Positions 14,894-22,920 are shown, counted from the stretch's first letter. The stretch is 31,406 nt of DNA from DASPXY01 sp038227745 (GCA_038227745.1 JBBRPS010000017.1:1-31406); one strand, 5' to 3'. A program made the numbers and translations. The notes: generated from the letters alone by a model not told the origin.

Positions 14894-16408
14894 ATGGCCG
14901 AAAAGATAACGTCCTGCAAGGTGGACTATTCGCAGTGGTACCTCGACATCGTCAAGGAGGCAGGGCTGGCGGAGAACTCCGCCGTGCGCGGCTGCATGGT
15001 CATCAAGCCGCACGGCTTCGCCATCTGGGAGAAGATGCAGCGCGCCCTCGACGGCATGTTCAAGGCCACCGGCCACGTCAACGCCTACTTCCCCCTGTTC
15101 ATCCCGAAGTCCTTCCTCGCCAAGGAAGAGCAGATGGCCGAGGGCTTCGCCAAGGAGTGCGCCGTCGTGACGCACTACCGCCTCAAGGCCGTCGCCGGCA
15201 AGGGCCTGATCGTCGATCCCGAGGCGCGGCTGGAGGAAGAGCTGATCATCCGCCCGACCTCCGAGACGATCATCTGGAACACGTACAAGAATTGGGTGCA
15301 GAGCTACCGGGACCTGCCGCTGCTCATCAACCAGTGGTGCAACGTCGTCCGCTGGGAGATGCGCACGCGCCTGTTCCTGCGCACCGCCGAGTTCCTCTGG
15401 CAGGAGGGCCACACCGCCCACGCCACGCAGCAGGAGGCCGAGGACGAGGCGCTGCTTATCCTGATGGACTGTTACCGCAAGTTCGCCGAGGAGTGGATGG
15501 CGATGCCGGTGCTGACCGGCCGCAAGACCGAGGGCCAGAAGTTCCCCGGGGCCGTCTACACGCTCTGCATCGAGGCGATGATGCAGGACCGGAAGGCGCT
15601 GCAGGCCGGCACCAGCCACTTCCTCGGCCAGAACTTCGCGAAGGCGTTCGACGTGCAGTTCCAGAACGCCTCGGGGCAGCTCGAATACGCCTGGGCGACG
15701 AGCTGGGGCGTCTCGACGCGGCTGGTCGGCGGCCTGATCATGACGCACAGCGACGACAGCGGCCTGGTGCTGCCGCCGCGGCTGGCGCCCACCCACGTCG
15801 TCATCGTGCCGCTCGGCAGGAACGAGGCGGAACAGAAGGCGTCGCTCGCCGCCGCGGAGAAGGTGGCCGCCGAGTTGCGGGCGCTGCCGCGCGACGACTT
15901 CTACGGCTACGAGCCGCTCGCGGTGAAGATCGACACGCTGTTCGACAAGGGCCCCGGCTACCGCTTCGCCGAGCACGAGCTGCACGGCGTGCCGGTGCGC
16001 ATCGAGCTGGGGCCGAAGGACCTGGCGAAACAGTCGTGCGTGGTCGGCCGGCGCGACGTGCCCGGCAAGGAGGGCAAGCAGATTGGCGTGCCGCTGGCCG
16101 GCGTGGCGCCGCACGTCGATCGGCTGCTGCGCGAGATCCAGCAGAACCTGTTCGAGCGGGCGCGGAAGTTCCGCGACGCGAACAGCTTCGAGGTGAACTC
16201 GTACGACGAGTTCAAGCAGAAGATCGAGGAGCCGGGCGGCTTCCTGTGGGCGCACTGGGACGGCACGCGCGCGACGGAGGACCGCATCGCCGCCGAGACG
16301 AAGGCGACGATCCGCTGCATCCCGTTCAGCCGCGCGAAGGAGCCGGGCAAGTGCATGGTGACGGGCCAGCCGTCGGCGGGCCGAGTGGTCTTCGCCAAGG
16401 CGTATTAA
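14894..16408 (+). CDS. proS: Prolyl-tRNA synthetase, archaeal/eukaryotic type
   Basis: A 504-residue class II prolyl-tRNA synthetase, which charges tRNA-Pro in the cytoplasm. The frame is open from 14864, but the ATG at 14894 has GGGAG six bases upstream. Class II motifs are clear: PTSET (121-125), motif 2 RTAEFLWQEGHTAH (163-176), the proline-specific GTSHFLGQNFAKAF (239-252), and motif 3 GGLIMTHSDDSGLVLPP (279-295). The anticodon-binding domain starts at HVVIVPLG. There is no editing INS domain between motifs 2 and 3. The protein ends in the extra C-terminal domain typical of the short type-3 enzyme, with the conserved final FAKAY whose Tyr folds toward the active site. This form is found in archaea, eukaryotes and some bacteria. 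The preceding 105 bases (14789-14893) contain CCTATAAC, a possible -10. Confidence 0.95.
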   Translation: MAEKITSCKVDYSQWYLDIVKEAGLAENSAVRGCMVIKPHGFAIWEKMQRALDGMFKATGHVNAYFPLFIPKSFLAKEEQMAEGFAKECAVVTHYRLKAVAGKGLIVDPEARLEEELIIRPTSETIIWNTYKNWVQSYRDLPLLINQWCNVVRWEMRTRLFLRTAEFLWQEGHTAHATQQEAEDEALLILMDCYRKFAEEWMAMPVLTGRKTEGQKFPGAVYTLCIEAMMQDRKALQAGTSHFLGQNFAKAFDVQFQNASGQLEYAWATSWGVSTRLVGGLIMTHSDDSGLVLPPRLAPTHVVIVPLGRNEAEQKASLAAAEKVAAELRALPRDDFYGYEPLAVKIDTLFDKGPGYRFAEHELHGVPVRIELGPKDLAKQSCVVGRRDVPGKEGKQIGVPLAGVAPHVDRLLREIQQNLFERARKFRDANSFEVNSYDEFKQKIEEPGGFLWAHWDGTRATEDRIAAETKATIRCIPFSRAKEPGKCMVTGQPSAGRVVFAKAY

Positions 16409-16440
16409 CAAAACCCGGCGTGCGTGCGGAGGGACTTCTC

Positions 16441-17196
16441 ATGCCGATCCATGACTGGGCCCGCGTCGATGCGGGCTTGTTTCACCATTTTCACCAATGC
16501 TGGGCCGCCGCCCTTTGCGACGCCTTGAATGCGGGAGGACTGCCGCGCGACTACTTCGCCCTCATGGAGCAGAACGTGCGCGGTCCGATCCCCGATGTCT
16601 TGACGTTGCAACTGTCGCCAGGGGCCGCAAGTCCCGGGAACGGCACGACTGCCCTCGCGGTGGCAACGACCCCCCCACGGACACGCCTGATCCGGCGGAA
16701 CGAGGTGGACATCTATGCCGACAAGGCCAACCGCGTCACGGTGCGACACAGGCACGGTGACGTGGTCGCGGTGATCGAAATCATCTCGCCCGGGAACAAA
16801 GGCAGCCGGGCGGAGTTCCGCGCCTTCGTGGAAAAGATGGCCGAACTCCTCCGCCAGGGCGTTCACCTTCTGCTGGTGGATCTCTTGCCCCCCGGCCCGC
16901 GCGATCCCCAGGGAATCCACAAGGCCATCTGGGACGAATTCCAGGAAGAGGATTTCGAGTTGCCGCCCGACAAGCCCCTCACCCAGGTGGCCTACGACGC
17001 GGGGCCGTGCCGAGTGGCGTACGTGGAGTCTGTCGCGGTGGGGGACGTCCTGCCCGATATGCCGCTGTTCCTGAAGCCCGATTACTACGTCCCGACTCCG
17101 CTGGAGGCGACATATCGGGCGGCGTGGGAGGGATTTCCCGCGCAGTTGAAAGGACTGCTGGAAGCGCCCGGCCCCCAGCCGTCGGAGGGTGCGTGA
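16441..17196 (+). CDS. DUF4058 family protein
   Basis: A 251-residue DUF4058 protein. The start is the ATG at 16441, with GGAGGGA upstream; the frame happens to stay open for more than 2.5 kb upstream, which is chance in GC-rich DNA. The family opening is plain (MPIHDWARVDAGLFHHFHQC), followed by YFALMEQNVRGPIPDVLTL. A restriction-enzyme-like core follows (EVDIYADKANRVTVRHR, VVAVIEIISPGNKGSRAEF): Glu/Asp and IEIISPGNK recall PD-(D/E)XK nuclease folds such as Uma2, an inferred relation. The function is unknown; the family is abundant in planctomycetes and cyanobacteria. It lies 32 bases after proS. The palindrome at 17269-17312 follows downstream. Confidence 0.9.
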   Translation: MPIHDWARVDAGLFHHFHQCWAAALCDALNAGGLPRDYFALMEQNVRGPIPDVLTLQLSPGAASPGNGTTALAVATTPPRTRLIRRNEVDIYADKANRVTVRHRHGDVVAVIEIISPGNKGSRAEFRAFVEKMAELLRQGVHLLLVDLLPPGPRDPQGIHKAIWDEFQEEDFELPPDKPLTQVAYDAGPCRVAYVESVAVGDVLPDMPLFLKPDYYVPTPLEATYRAAWEGFPAQLKGLLEAPGPQPSEGA

Positions 17197-17268
17197 GGCC
17201 GGTGTGGCGATGCCATCCCGCCAGACCCCTGGCGCTCCTATTCCTGCGGCACGAAAGCTCCTCACACC

Positions 17269-17312
17269 AGCCCGACGCGCCAGCGCGGGACCCCGCGCTG
17301 GCGCGTCGGGCT
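17269..17312. repeat. CCCGACGCGCCAGCG-family hairpin, upstream of VanZ-like gene
   Basis: Twenty-one-base perfect arms, 17269-17289 (AGCCCGACGCGCCAGCGCGG plus G) and 17292-17312, are separated by two bases. It shares its first 17 arm bases with the element at 18264-18317 on the other side of the VanZ-like gene. Confidence 0.88.
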
Positions 17313-17353
17313 TGGGGGATCACCTTCCGCGCCGGAGTCATACAACGACCGAC

Positions 17354-18259
17354 ATGCGTGTACTGGCGTGGACTGTCCCAGCGCTGGCCCTGGTGATTTT
17401 CCTGCTGCTGACACCGTTGCCGTCGAGTTGGCACGGCACCTGGCAGAGCAAATTCTTCGACCTCGGCCACGTCCCGCTGTTCGGCGCCCTGACCGTCTAC
17501 CTCTGGCTGGTGCTGCGCTCCTGGCCGCCGGCCGTCGGCATCGCGCTGGCCGTCGCCGCCCTCGCCGAACTGGTGCAGGAGCACTTCGGCCGCACCAGCA
17601 GTCTGATGGACTTCGTCAACGGGGTGCTCGGGGTGGCGGCGGCGTTCGTGGCCGTGCGCGCCTGCCAGGGGCCGCGCACCTTCCGGCGCCTCGCCCTTCA
17701 CGCCCTGGTCATCGTCGCCCTCGTGGCCTGGCCCCTCGCCGACAATGGCCCCTACCTGCTCGACGCTTTCGAGGGCGCCCGCGCGTTCCCCACCCTCGCC
17801 GACTTCGCCACCGAGCGGCAACTGCTGCGCTGGGCGCCCACGCAGGCCGTCCTCGAACGCCGGCCCGACGCGCAGCGACCGTCGGGCGCCTCCGCTCGCC
17901 TGGAACTGCTGCCGGGGCCGGACAAGGACCCGGAGAAGTACCCGGGGGCGGCGCTGGAAGCGATCGTGCGCGACTGGGGCAGGTACGGGCGGTTGCGCTG
18001 CTCGTTCACCGTGGTCGGCGAGCCGCTCGTCGTTGTGCTCTCGGTCCGCGGCCGCGATGCGGCAGGGGGTTCGACGCATTACCAGTTCGAGAAGACCTAC
18101 GCACCGGGAGAGCACACCGCGGACGTGGACCTGGCGGCCGCAGCGCCACAGGCTCGACCTCATCCATTAAATCTCGCCGACGTGCGCTATTTCCAGGTCT
18201 TCGTCTATCGCCGGGACAGTCCGCGGACGCTCGTGCTGCACCGCGTCTGGCTGGAGTGA
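17354..18259 (+). CDS. VanZ-like membrane protein with C-terminal beta domain
   Basis: A 301-residue protein. The ATG at 17354 is the start because it lies directly before the first membrane segment and after the palindrome; the upstream open frame runs through the repeat. Residues 1-130 are a VanZ-like domain with four hydrophobic segments and the family pattern ELVQEHFGRTSSLMDFVNGVLG, in which Glu, Gln, Arg, Asp, Asn and Gly are the conserved residues. A fifth hydrophobic segment (LALHALVIVALVAWPLA) leads to a soluble domain of about 150 residues that looks like a beta-sandwich (LRCSFTVVGEPLVVVLSVRG, VRYFQVFVYRRDSPRTLVLH), possibly galactose-binding-like. VanZ proteins are linked to teicoplanin resistance or envelope functions; the role here is unknown. 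Hairpins of one family flank the gene on both sides. Confidence 0.83.
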   Translation: MRVLAWTVPALALVIFLLLTPLPSSWHGTWQSKFFDLGHVPLFGALTVYLWLVLRSWPPAVGIALAVAALAELVQEHFGRTSSLMDFVNGVLGVAAAFVAVRACQGPRTFRRLALHALVIVALVAWPLADNGPYLLDAFEGARAFPTLADFATERQLLRWAPTQAVLERRPDAQRPSGASARLELLPGPDKDPEKYPGAALEAIVRDWGRYGRLRCSFTVVGEPLVVVLSVRGRDAAGGSTHYQFEKTYAPGEHTADVDLAAAAPQARPHPLNLADVRYFQVFVYRRDSPRTLVLHRVWLE

Positions 18260-18263
18260 CGGG

Positions 18264-18317
18264 ACACAAGCCCGACGCGCCAGCGAGGGATCCCTCGCTG
18301 GCGCGTCGGGCTTGTGT
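18264..18317. repeat. CCCGACGCGCCAGCG-family perfect palindrome
   Basis: A 54-base perfect palindrome: 27-base arms 18264-18290 and 18291-18317 with no spacer, arm start ACACAAGCCCGACGCGCCAG. It lies four bases after the VanZ-like stop and 17 bases before the end of the convergent glycosyltransferase gene. In this position it could serve as a two-way terminator. Confidence 0.9.
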
Positions 18318-18334
18318 TTCGCCGCCACAGGCCC

Positions 18335-19177
18335 TCAATCGTAGCCGAACATCGCCTTGAGGCCGAGCCACAGGATGACGCCCATGGAGCGGGCCACCTC
18401 GCGTGGGTCCACCTTGGACGAGCCGGCGCGGCGATCCTCGAAGGTGATCGGCGTCTCGCCGATGTGGCAGCCCGCCCGGTGACAGCGGTACAGCACCTCC
18501 TCCTGGAAGGAGTAGCCGTGCGACAGCAGGCGGCGCAGGTCGGCGAAGGGCAGGCGGGCGACGCGGTAGCAGCGGTAGCCGCCGCTCGTGTCGCGCGCCG
18601 GGATGCGCATCAGCAAGCGGACCACCGCGTTGACGCCGCCGCTCATCACGCGCCGCGACAGCGGCCAGTTCGCCGTGCCGCCGCCGGCAACGTAGCGCGA
18701 GCCGAGCATCACGTCGTGCCGCCGCATGCCCGCCAGCAGCGCCGGCAGGTAACGCGGGTGGTGACTGAAGTCGGCGTCCATGCTCACGTACAGGTCGTAG
18801 CCGCGCTCGACGGCGTAACGCATGCCGGTCAGGATGGCGGTGCCCAGGCCGAGCTTGCCCGCCCGGTGCAGCACGTGGATGCGCGGGTCGGCGGCCGCCA
18901 GCCGGTCCGCCAACTCCCCGGTGCCATCCGGCGAGTTGTCGTCCACGACAAGCACATCGACGTGCGGCGCGTGGGCCTGGATTTCGCGGACCAGCGGCTC
19001 GAGGTTGTCGCGCTCCTTGTAGGTGGCGATGCCGACGAGGACACGCGGCTTGGGCGGCAGGGGGGGCGTGCGCGGTTCCGTCCCCGCTTCGGCGGGCGTT
19101 GCCGCTTGCGTTTCCGGGGGCCGGGCGGCTATTCTTAACAGGGGGGTCCGGTTATTCGTACCATGAACTCCGGTCAA
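18335..19177 (-). CDS. Family 2 glycosyltransferase, dolichyl-phosphate mannose synthase type
   Basis: A 280-residue GT2 enzyme that probably transfers a sugar, likely mannose or glucose from GDP/UDP-sugar, to a polyprenyl phosphate on the cytoplasmic membrane face. I chose TTG at 19175-19177 because a near-ideal ribosome site GGAGGTGA (19182-19189) precedes it; the frame extends further upstream without one. Motifs: RVLVGIATYKERDNL (45-59), VLVVDDNSPDGTG (75-87), the DxD motif in SMDADFSHHP (132-141), and the DPM-synthase stretch SGGYRCYR (198-205) with GYSFQEEVLYR (221-231) and ITFEDRRAGSSK (244-255). There is no C-terminal membrane segment, so it is a soluble or peripheral DPM1-like form. 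It is divergent from the zinc-ribbon gene, with 63 bases between starts. Confidence 0.9.
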   Translation of the reverse strand: MTGVHGTNNRTPLLRIAARPPETQAATPAEAGTEPRTPPLPPKPRVLVGIATYKERDNLEPLVREIQAHAPHVDVLVVDDNSPDGTGELADRLAAADPRIHVLHRAGKLGLGTAILTGMRYAVERGYDLYVSMDADFSHHPRYLPALLAGMRRHDVMLGSRYVAGGGTANWPLSRRVMSGGVNAVVRLLMRIPARDTSGGYRCYRVARLPFADLRRLLSHGYSFQEEVLYRCHRAGCHIGETPITFEDRRAGSSKVDPREVARSMGVILWLGLKAMFGYD

Positions 19178-19240
19178 GGGCTCACCTCCGCGACCTGCCC
19201 CCGACCGCAGCGGGGGGCGACCGAATAAGGGTTTTCGATC

Positions 19241-19960
19241 ATGGCAGCGACGTCCGTCATCACCTGTCCCGAGTGCGCCAAGAAATTCAAGGGCCGTGAG
19301 GGCCTGGAGGGCAAGAAGGTCCGCTGCCCCGGCTGCGGCCACCCCTTCATAGTCCAGACGATGGCGGAGGACAAGGTCGATTCCGACGAGGACGCCGCCC
19401 CCGCGAAGGCCCCGGCGAAGGAGGTGGTCAAGGCCAAGGCGAAGGCCAAGGCGAAGGCCCCCGCGCCTGCCAGGACTGCCCCGGCGCCTGCGGCCGCCGC
19501 GGCGCCGCCGCGGCGGTCGGCGCTGGACGAGGAGCTGGACCAGGACGGCAACCCCTACGGCGTGAGCACTCCGGACCTCCGCCCGCGTTGCCCCAACTGC
19601 GCCGAGGAGCTACGCAGCTCCTCGGACCTGATCTGCCTGCACTGCGGCTACAACACGCAGACGCGCTCGCTGGGCAAGACGAGGAAGACGCTGGCGCACA
19701 CCGGCGGCGAGCGCTTGAAGTGGCTGCTGCCGGGACTCGGGTGCGCCCTTGGCATGTTCATCGTCTTCGCGGCGAACCTCTATTATTGCGTGGCGCTGCC
19801 GACGGCCCTCGACCCGAACTCGTGGCTGCAATTCCTGAACCACGAGTCGCTGCGCCTGTGGATCGCGTCGATCTCGCTGGCCCTGATCTGGGGCCTGGGT
19901 TACTTCGCGCAGAAGCGCCTGCTCCTCGAGCCGACGCCGCCGGAGAAGGTCAAGGAGTGA
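19241..19960 (+). CDS. Double zinc-ribbon membrane protein
   Basis: A 239-residue protein of unknown role. Residues 9-32 form a zinc ribbon (Cys9, Cys12, Cys29, Cys32: CPEC then CPGC) of the MJ0042/DUF-type often seen in planctomycetes. Residues 52-90 are an Ala/Lys/Pro-rich linker with repeated AKAKAK. A second ribbon lies at 117-135 (CPNC then CLHC). Two membrane segments follow, at about 161-186 and 206-224, and the protein ends with a charged tail. The start is the ATG at 19241; the ribosome site is poor. Repetitive Lys-Ala codons (AAGGCGAAGGCC) make the linker a possible spot for length variation between strains. It is divergent from the glycosyltransferase gene. Confidence 0.85.
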   Translation: MAATSVITCPECAKKFKGREGLEGKKVRCPGCGHPFIVQTMAEDKVDSDEDAAPAKAPAKEVVKAKAKAKAKAPAPARTAPAPAAAAAPPRRSALDEELDQDGNPYGVSTPDLRPRCPNCAEELRSSSDLICLHCGYNTQTRSLGKTRKTLAHTGGERLKWLLPGLGCALGMFIVFAANLYYCVALPTALDPNSWLQFLNHESLRLWIASISLALIWGLGYFAQKRLLLEPTPPEKVKE

Positions 19961-19978
19961 CCGGCCGTTGAGAAAGAG

Positions 19979-20056
19979 GGAATAGGGAGTAGGGAGTAGG
20001 CACGCAAGCCCACGGGTGGCCACCCGTGGGCTTTCCCCTATTCCCTACTCCGAAGT
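19979..20056. repeat. Nested inverted repeat after the zinc-ribbon gene
   Basis: The core is a 28-base perfect palindrome, arms 20006-20019 (AAGCCCACGGGTGG) and 20020-20033. On the outside, GGGAATAGGGAGTAGGGAGT on the left is matched imperfectly by CCCCTATTCCCTACTCC on the right. The GGGAGTA unit is repeated in tandem on the left. It may act as a terminator for the upstream gene. Confidence 0.75.
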
Positions 20057-20133
20057 TCACGCCCACGGCTCGGGCTGCCATCCGGGCGGGTTGGGCTGGC
20101 CGAAAGCGGCATACTTTGCAAGGGAGGTCCGTC

Positions 20134-20664
20134 ATGACCGGGACTGAGCCTCAGACGGTGCTGATCGGGGTGTTCGCGACGCACGCCGCGGCGGAGCGCT
20201 TCGTGGAGGAACTGCGGCGGGCCGGCTTCCGGGAGGACCAGGTCGGGGTGGCGACCCCCGGCGGCGAGGGTACGGACCGGGCCACGCGCGTGGAGGAGAC
20301 GGCCCTGGTCGGGGCGATCAGCGGCGGCACGATGGGCGTGTTCGCAGGGCTGCTGCTGAGCGTCCTCCCGGGCGTCGGACCAGTGCTGGCGGGCGGGCTG
20401 CTGGTGGGACTGCTGAGCAGCGTGGCGGTCGGCGCCACCGCGGGCGGCCTGCTCGGCGCCCTGCTCGGCCTGGGCGTCTCCGCGGAGCACGCCCGCCGTT
20501 ACGAGCAGCACGTGCGCGCGGGCCGCACCCTCGTGGTCGTCAAGGCGGCCCAGCGCTACGGCGAGGCGCTGGACATCCTGCACCGCTGCGAGACCCACGA
20601 GCCGCCGGCGCGGCACGGCGGCGCCAACCCGCCCGGCGCCCGCGTGCTGGACAAGCTCACATGA
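20134..20664 (+). CDS. YflT-type (general stress protein 17M-like) protein
   Basis: A 176-residue protein. The ATG at 20134 has AGGGAGGT six bases upstream; an open frame further upstream runs through the repeat at 19979-20056 and is not coding. Residues 8-40 match the general-stress-protein-17M/YflT fold (VLIGVFATHAAAERFVEELR), a ferredoxin-like domain where two proteins or halves usually pair. Residues 57-113 are Gly/Ala/Leu-rich and could span the membrane as a hairpin. Residues 114-150 repeat the ferredoxin-like half (HVRAGRTLVVVKAAQRYGEA). Such proteins are thought to respond to stress or contact the membrane, but the function is unknown. It is convergent with the S9 peptidase gene; 55 bases separate the two stops. 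Confidence 0.8.
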   Translation: MTGTEPQTVLIGVFATHAAAERFVEELRRAGFREDQVGVATPGGEGTDRATRVEETALVGAISGGTMGVFAGLLLSVLPGVGPVLAGGLLVGLLSSVAVGATAGGLLGALLGLGVSAEHARRYEQHVRAGRTLVVVKAAQRYGEALDILHRCETHEPPARHGGANPPGARVLDKLT

Positions 20665-20719
20665 AGGGCTGCGGGCCTGCCGCGCGCGTGCGTGCGACCG
20701 GACTCCTCCTGCCGGAGAG

Positions 20720-22804
20720 TCAATCGAAGCCGAGGGGCCTTGGCCGGTCGTGTTCGGCGAACCACGTCAGCGCCCGCCGCAGCACGTCCTCGCGGTGGCG
20801 CGGGCGGCGGATGCCGTGGCCCTCGCCCGGATAGATCACCATCTGCGTCGGCACGCCGCGCGCCCGCAGCGCCTGGTGGAACGCCCGTCCCATCGGCAGC
20901 GGACAGCGCCGGTCCTCCCGCGCGTGCAGGAGCAGCGTCGGCGTCTTGACTTTCGCGGCGTGCGTCAGCGGGCTGTGCTGGCGCATCGCCGCGGGGACCT
21001 CCCAGGGGTGGCCGCCGAACTCCCACTGCGTCCAGCTCTGCAGGTCGCTCAGCGCCCACATCATGTTCAGGTCCGTCACCGCGTTCTGCGCCACCGCGGC
21101 GCGGAACTGGTGCGTCTGCCCTACCAACCAGCACGTCATGAAGCCGCCGTAGCTGGTGCCGTAGACGAACTGCCGCCCGCGGTCCACCACCCCCTCGCGC
21201 ACCAGGGCGTCGATGCCGGTCAGGATGTCGCGCATGTCGCCGCCGCCGAAGTCGCCGCGGTCGGCGTCGATGAACTTCTGGCCGTAGCCGGCGCTGCCGC
21301 GGAAGTTCGGCTGCAGCACCGCGTAACCCTGGGCGGCGAAGACCGCGGCGGTGAAGTCGAGGCCGACGGCCGAGCGGCTGTGCGGGCCGCCGTGCGGGTA
21401 CAGGATCAGCTTGTAAGGCGGCTTCGCGACCTGCGCGGGCGGCGTCGTCAAAATGCCCTCGATCTCCTGCCCCTCGCCGTTCTTCCAGCGGAGGATCTTC
21501 AAGGTCATGGGCAGGCGCTGCCGGAGGAACAGGTTACCGGGGGGAGTGAGTTGCTGCGCGCGCAGCCGGCGCAGCACGCTCGGCGGCCCCTTGAGCGGCT
21601 CGCCCTTGGCCTGCACCACGAAGCCGCCCTTGCCCGTCGCCACTTCGGCCAGGCCCAGGCCGCCGAGGGTGCCTTTTTCGCTCTGGTACAGGAGTGTGCC
21701 GTTGCCCTGCCAGCAGTCCTGCGGCAGCGGGAAGGTCGGCGCCGGGTGCGGCGGCTTGCCCGCCCCCGGGCCGTGGTGGTCGAATAGCACCTCCGCCCGC
21801 GCCCCGCCCTCGCCGAGGGTCACGACCGCCAGGTTGAAGACGTCGCGGTGCGAGCCCTTGCGCGGGATGCTCAGACAGGCGAGGCGCTTGCCGTCGGGCG
21901 AGAAGCGCGGCGACACTTCCGGCCCTGGCCCCATCGTCACCTGCCGCTGTTTCTTCGTCTCGACGTCGATCAGCCACACGTCGAAGTTCTTGTTGATGCT
22001 GTAGCGGACCGACTCGCGGTCGGCGGTCTTGTTGGCGTGGACCGCGAGCAACCGACCATCCGGGGACCACTGCGGGTCGCCGTACCAGACGTCGTCATCC
22101 GTCAGCCGCTCGATGCGCGTGGCGGCGCACTGGCCGGACTCGGCGTCGAGGTGGGCCACCCAGACCTGGGCCGTGCCGTAGCCGGTGTAGCCCTCGCCCT
22201 GGTCGGGGCGCACGACCTCGACACCGTTGGCGATCTCCTCCGGCGTGCGCGGGTCCTTGCCGTCGTCGGCGACGAATACCAGACGTTTGCCGTCGGGCGC
22301 GAAGGCGATGCGGCCGTAGAAGCCGTCGTTGAAGACGCGGCCGTAAGGCCTCTCCGCCCCCGCCAAGGGGATGGCGGTGCCGCCGGCGCTGGGGATGAGC
22401 CAGACGTCGGTGGCCGGGTCGGACTCGGGGGGAGTCGGCGGGACCTGCTTCCAGCCCTTGGGCCGCGGGCGCGTGGACAGGAAGGCGACCCACTTGCCGT
22501 CCGGCGAGAACACCGGGGCGCGGGCGTCGGGTTGGTCCTTCTCCAGTGGCCGGGCGCTCTCGCGCTTCCCTTCGACCAGCCAGAGCGCGTGCCGCTCCTC
22601 TTTCGTTTTCGGGTCGATCCACTGGCGGACGTAGGCGAGGCGCTTGCCTTCCGGCGCGAGGGCCTGGGAGTGTGGGGCGTCGAAGAGGAACAGGTCCTCG
22701 ACGGCGAGCGGCCGGGGCTTCTCCTTCGGCGGCGGGTCGCCGGCGAAGGACAGGGTGCAGGCCAGCACCGCGGCCAGGCACCCGGTCGCCGGGGTTCGCG
22801 TCAT
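20720..22804 (-). CDS. Secreted S9 family peptidase (prolyl-oligopeptidase type)
   Basis: A 694-residue serine peptidase of family S9, dipeptidyl-peptidase IV or acylaminoacyl-peptidase type. The ATG at 22802-22804 has AAGGGAGG five bases upstream. Residues 1-21 are a signal peptide; VLAC at about 13-16 is a marginal lipobox. Residues 40-400 form a beta-propeller with TolB/WD-like repeats (FSPDGKWVAFLS, FAPDGKRLVFVADD, WSPDGRLLAVHA, FSPDGKRLACLS). The C-terminal alpha/beta-hydrolase has the full triad: Ser551 in GTSYGGF, Asp631 in REDRRCP and His663 in GEGHGIRRP; HGGPHS supplies the oxyanion region. It probably trims proline-containing or blocked peptides outside the cytoplasm. The AAA gene lies upstream on the same strand, with a three-armed repeat between. 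Confidence 0.94.
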   Translation of the reverse strand: MTRTPATGCLAAVLACTLSFAGDPPPKEKPRPLAVEDLFLFDAPHSQALAPEGKRLAYVRQWIDPKTKEERHALWLVEGKRESARPLEKDQPDARAPVFSPDGKWVAFLSTRPRPKGWKQVPPTPPESDPATDVWLIPSAGGTAIPLAGAERPYGRVFNDGFYGRIAFAPDGKRLVFVADDGKDPRTPEEIANGVEVVRPDQGEGYTGYGTAQVWVAHLDAESGQCAATRIERLTDDDVWYGDPQWSPDGRLLAVHANKTADRESVRYSINKNFDVWLIDVETKKQRQVTMGPGPEVSPRFSPDGKRLACLSIPRKGSHRDVFNLAVVTLGEGGARAEVLFDHHGPGAGKPPHPAPTFPLPQDCWQGNGTLLYQSEKGTLGGLGLAEVATGKGGFVVQAKGEPLKGPPSVLRRLRAQQLTPPGNLFLRQRLPMTLKILRWKNGEGQEIEGILTTPPAQVAKPPYKLILYPHGGPHSRSAVGLDFTAAVFAAQGYAVLQPNFRGSAGYGQKFIDADRGDFGGGDMRDILTGIDALVREGVVDRGRQFVYGTSYGGFMTCWLVGQTHQFRAAVAQNAVTDLNMMWALSDLQSWTQWEFGGHPWEVPAAMRQHSPLTHAAKVKTPTLLLHAREDRRCPLPMGRAFHQALRARGVPTQMVIYPGEGHGIRRPRHREDVLRRALTWFAEHDRPRPLGFD

Positions 22805-22842
22805 AAAGCCTCCCTTAGGCGAGTGGCAAGAGTTGGTCTGCC

Positions 22843-22895
22843 CGTAGGACGGGTCTCCTGACCCGTCCGGGACGGCTCGGGAGAGCCGTCCTACG
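22843..22895. repeat. Three-armed (cruciform-like) palindromic element
   Basis: Outer arms CGTAGGACGG and CCGTCCTACG bracket two inner stems: GACGGGT with ACCCGTC around CTCCTG, and GACGGCT with AGCCGTC around a short loop. Total length is 53 bases. It lies in the gap between the AAA gene stop and the peptidase start. The compact outer stem plus two inner stems suggests an RNA or cruciform structure. Confidence 0.8.
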
Positions 22896-22920
22896 CGGAG
22901 ACGATTTCCTGCCGGGCGCC

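Noticed and set aside
13774..16440. Long upstream extension of the DUF4058 frame
   Set aside because: The frame happens to be open through opcA and proS, but the ribosome site and family N-terminus both place the start at 16441.
17269..18317. Palindromes considered as CRISPR repeats or insertion-sequence ends
   Set aside because: There are only two copies, with a gene between them rather than spacers, and no transposase or target duplication is visible.
21848..22861. Plus-strand open frame over the S9 peptidase propeller
   Set aside because: It is a shadow of the peptidase gene, with no domain and no ribosome site.
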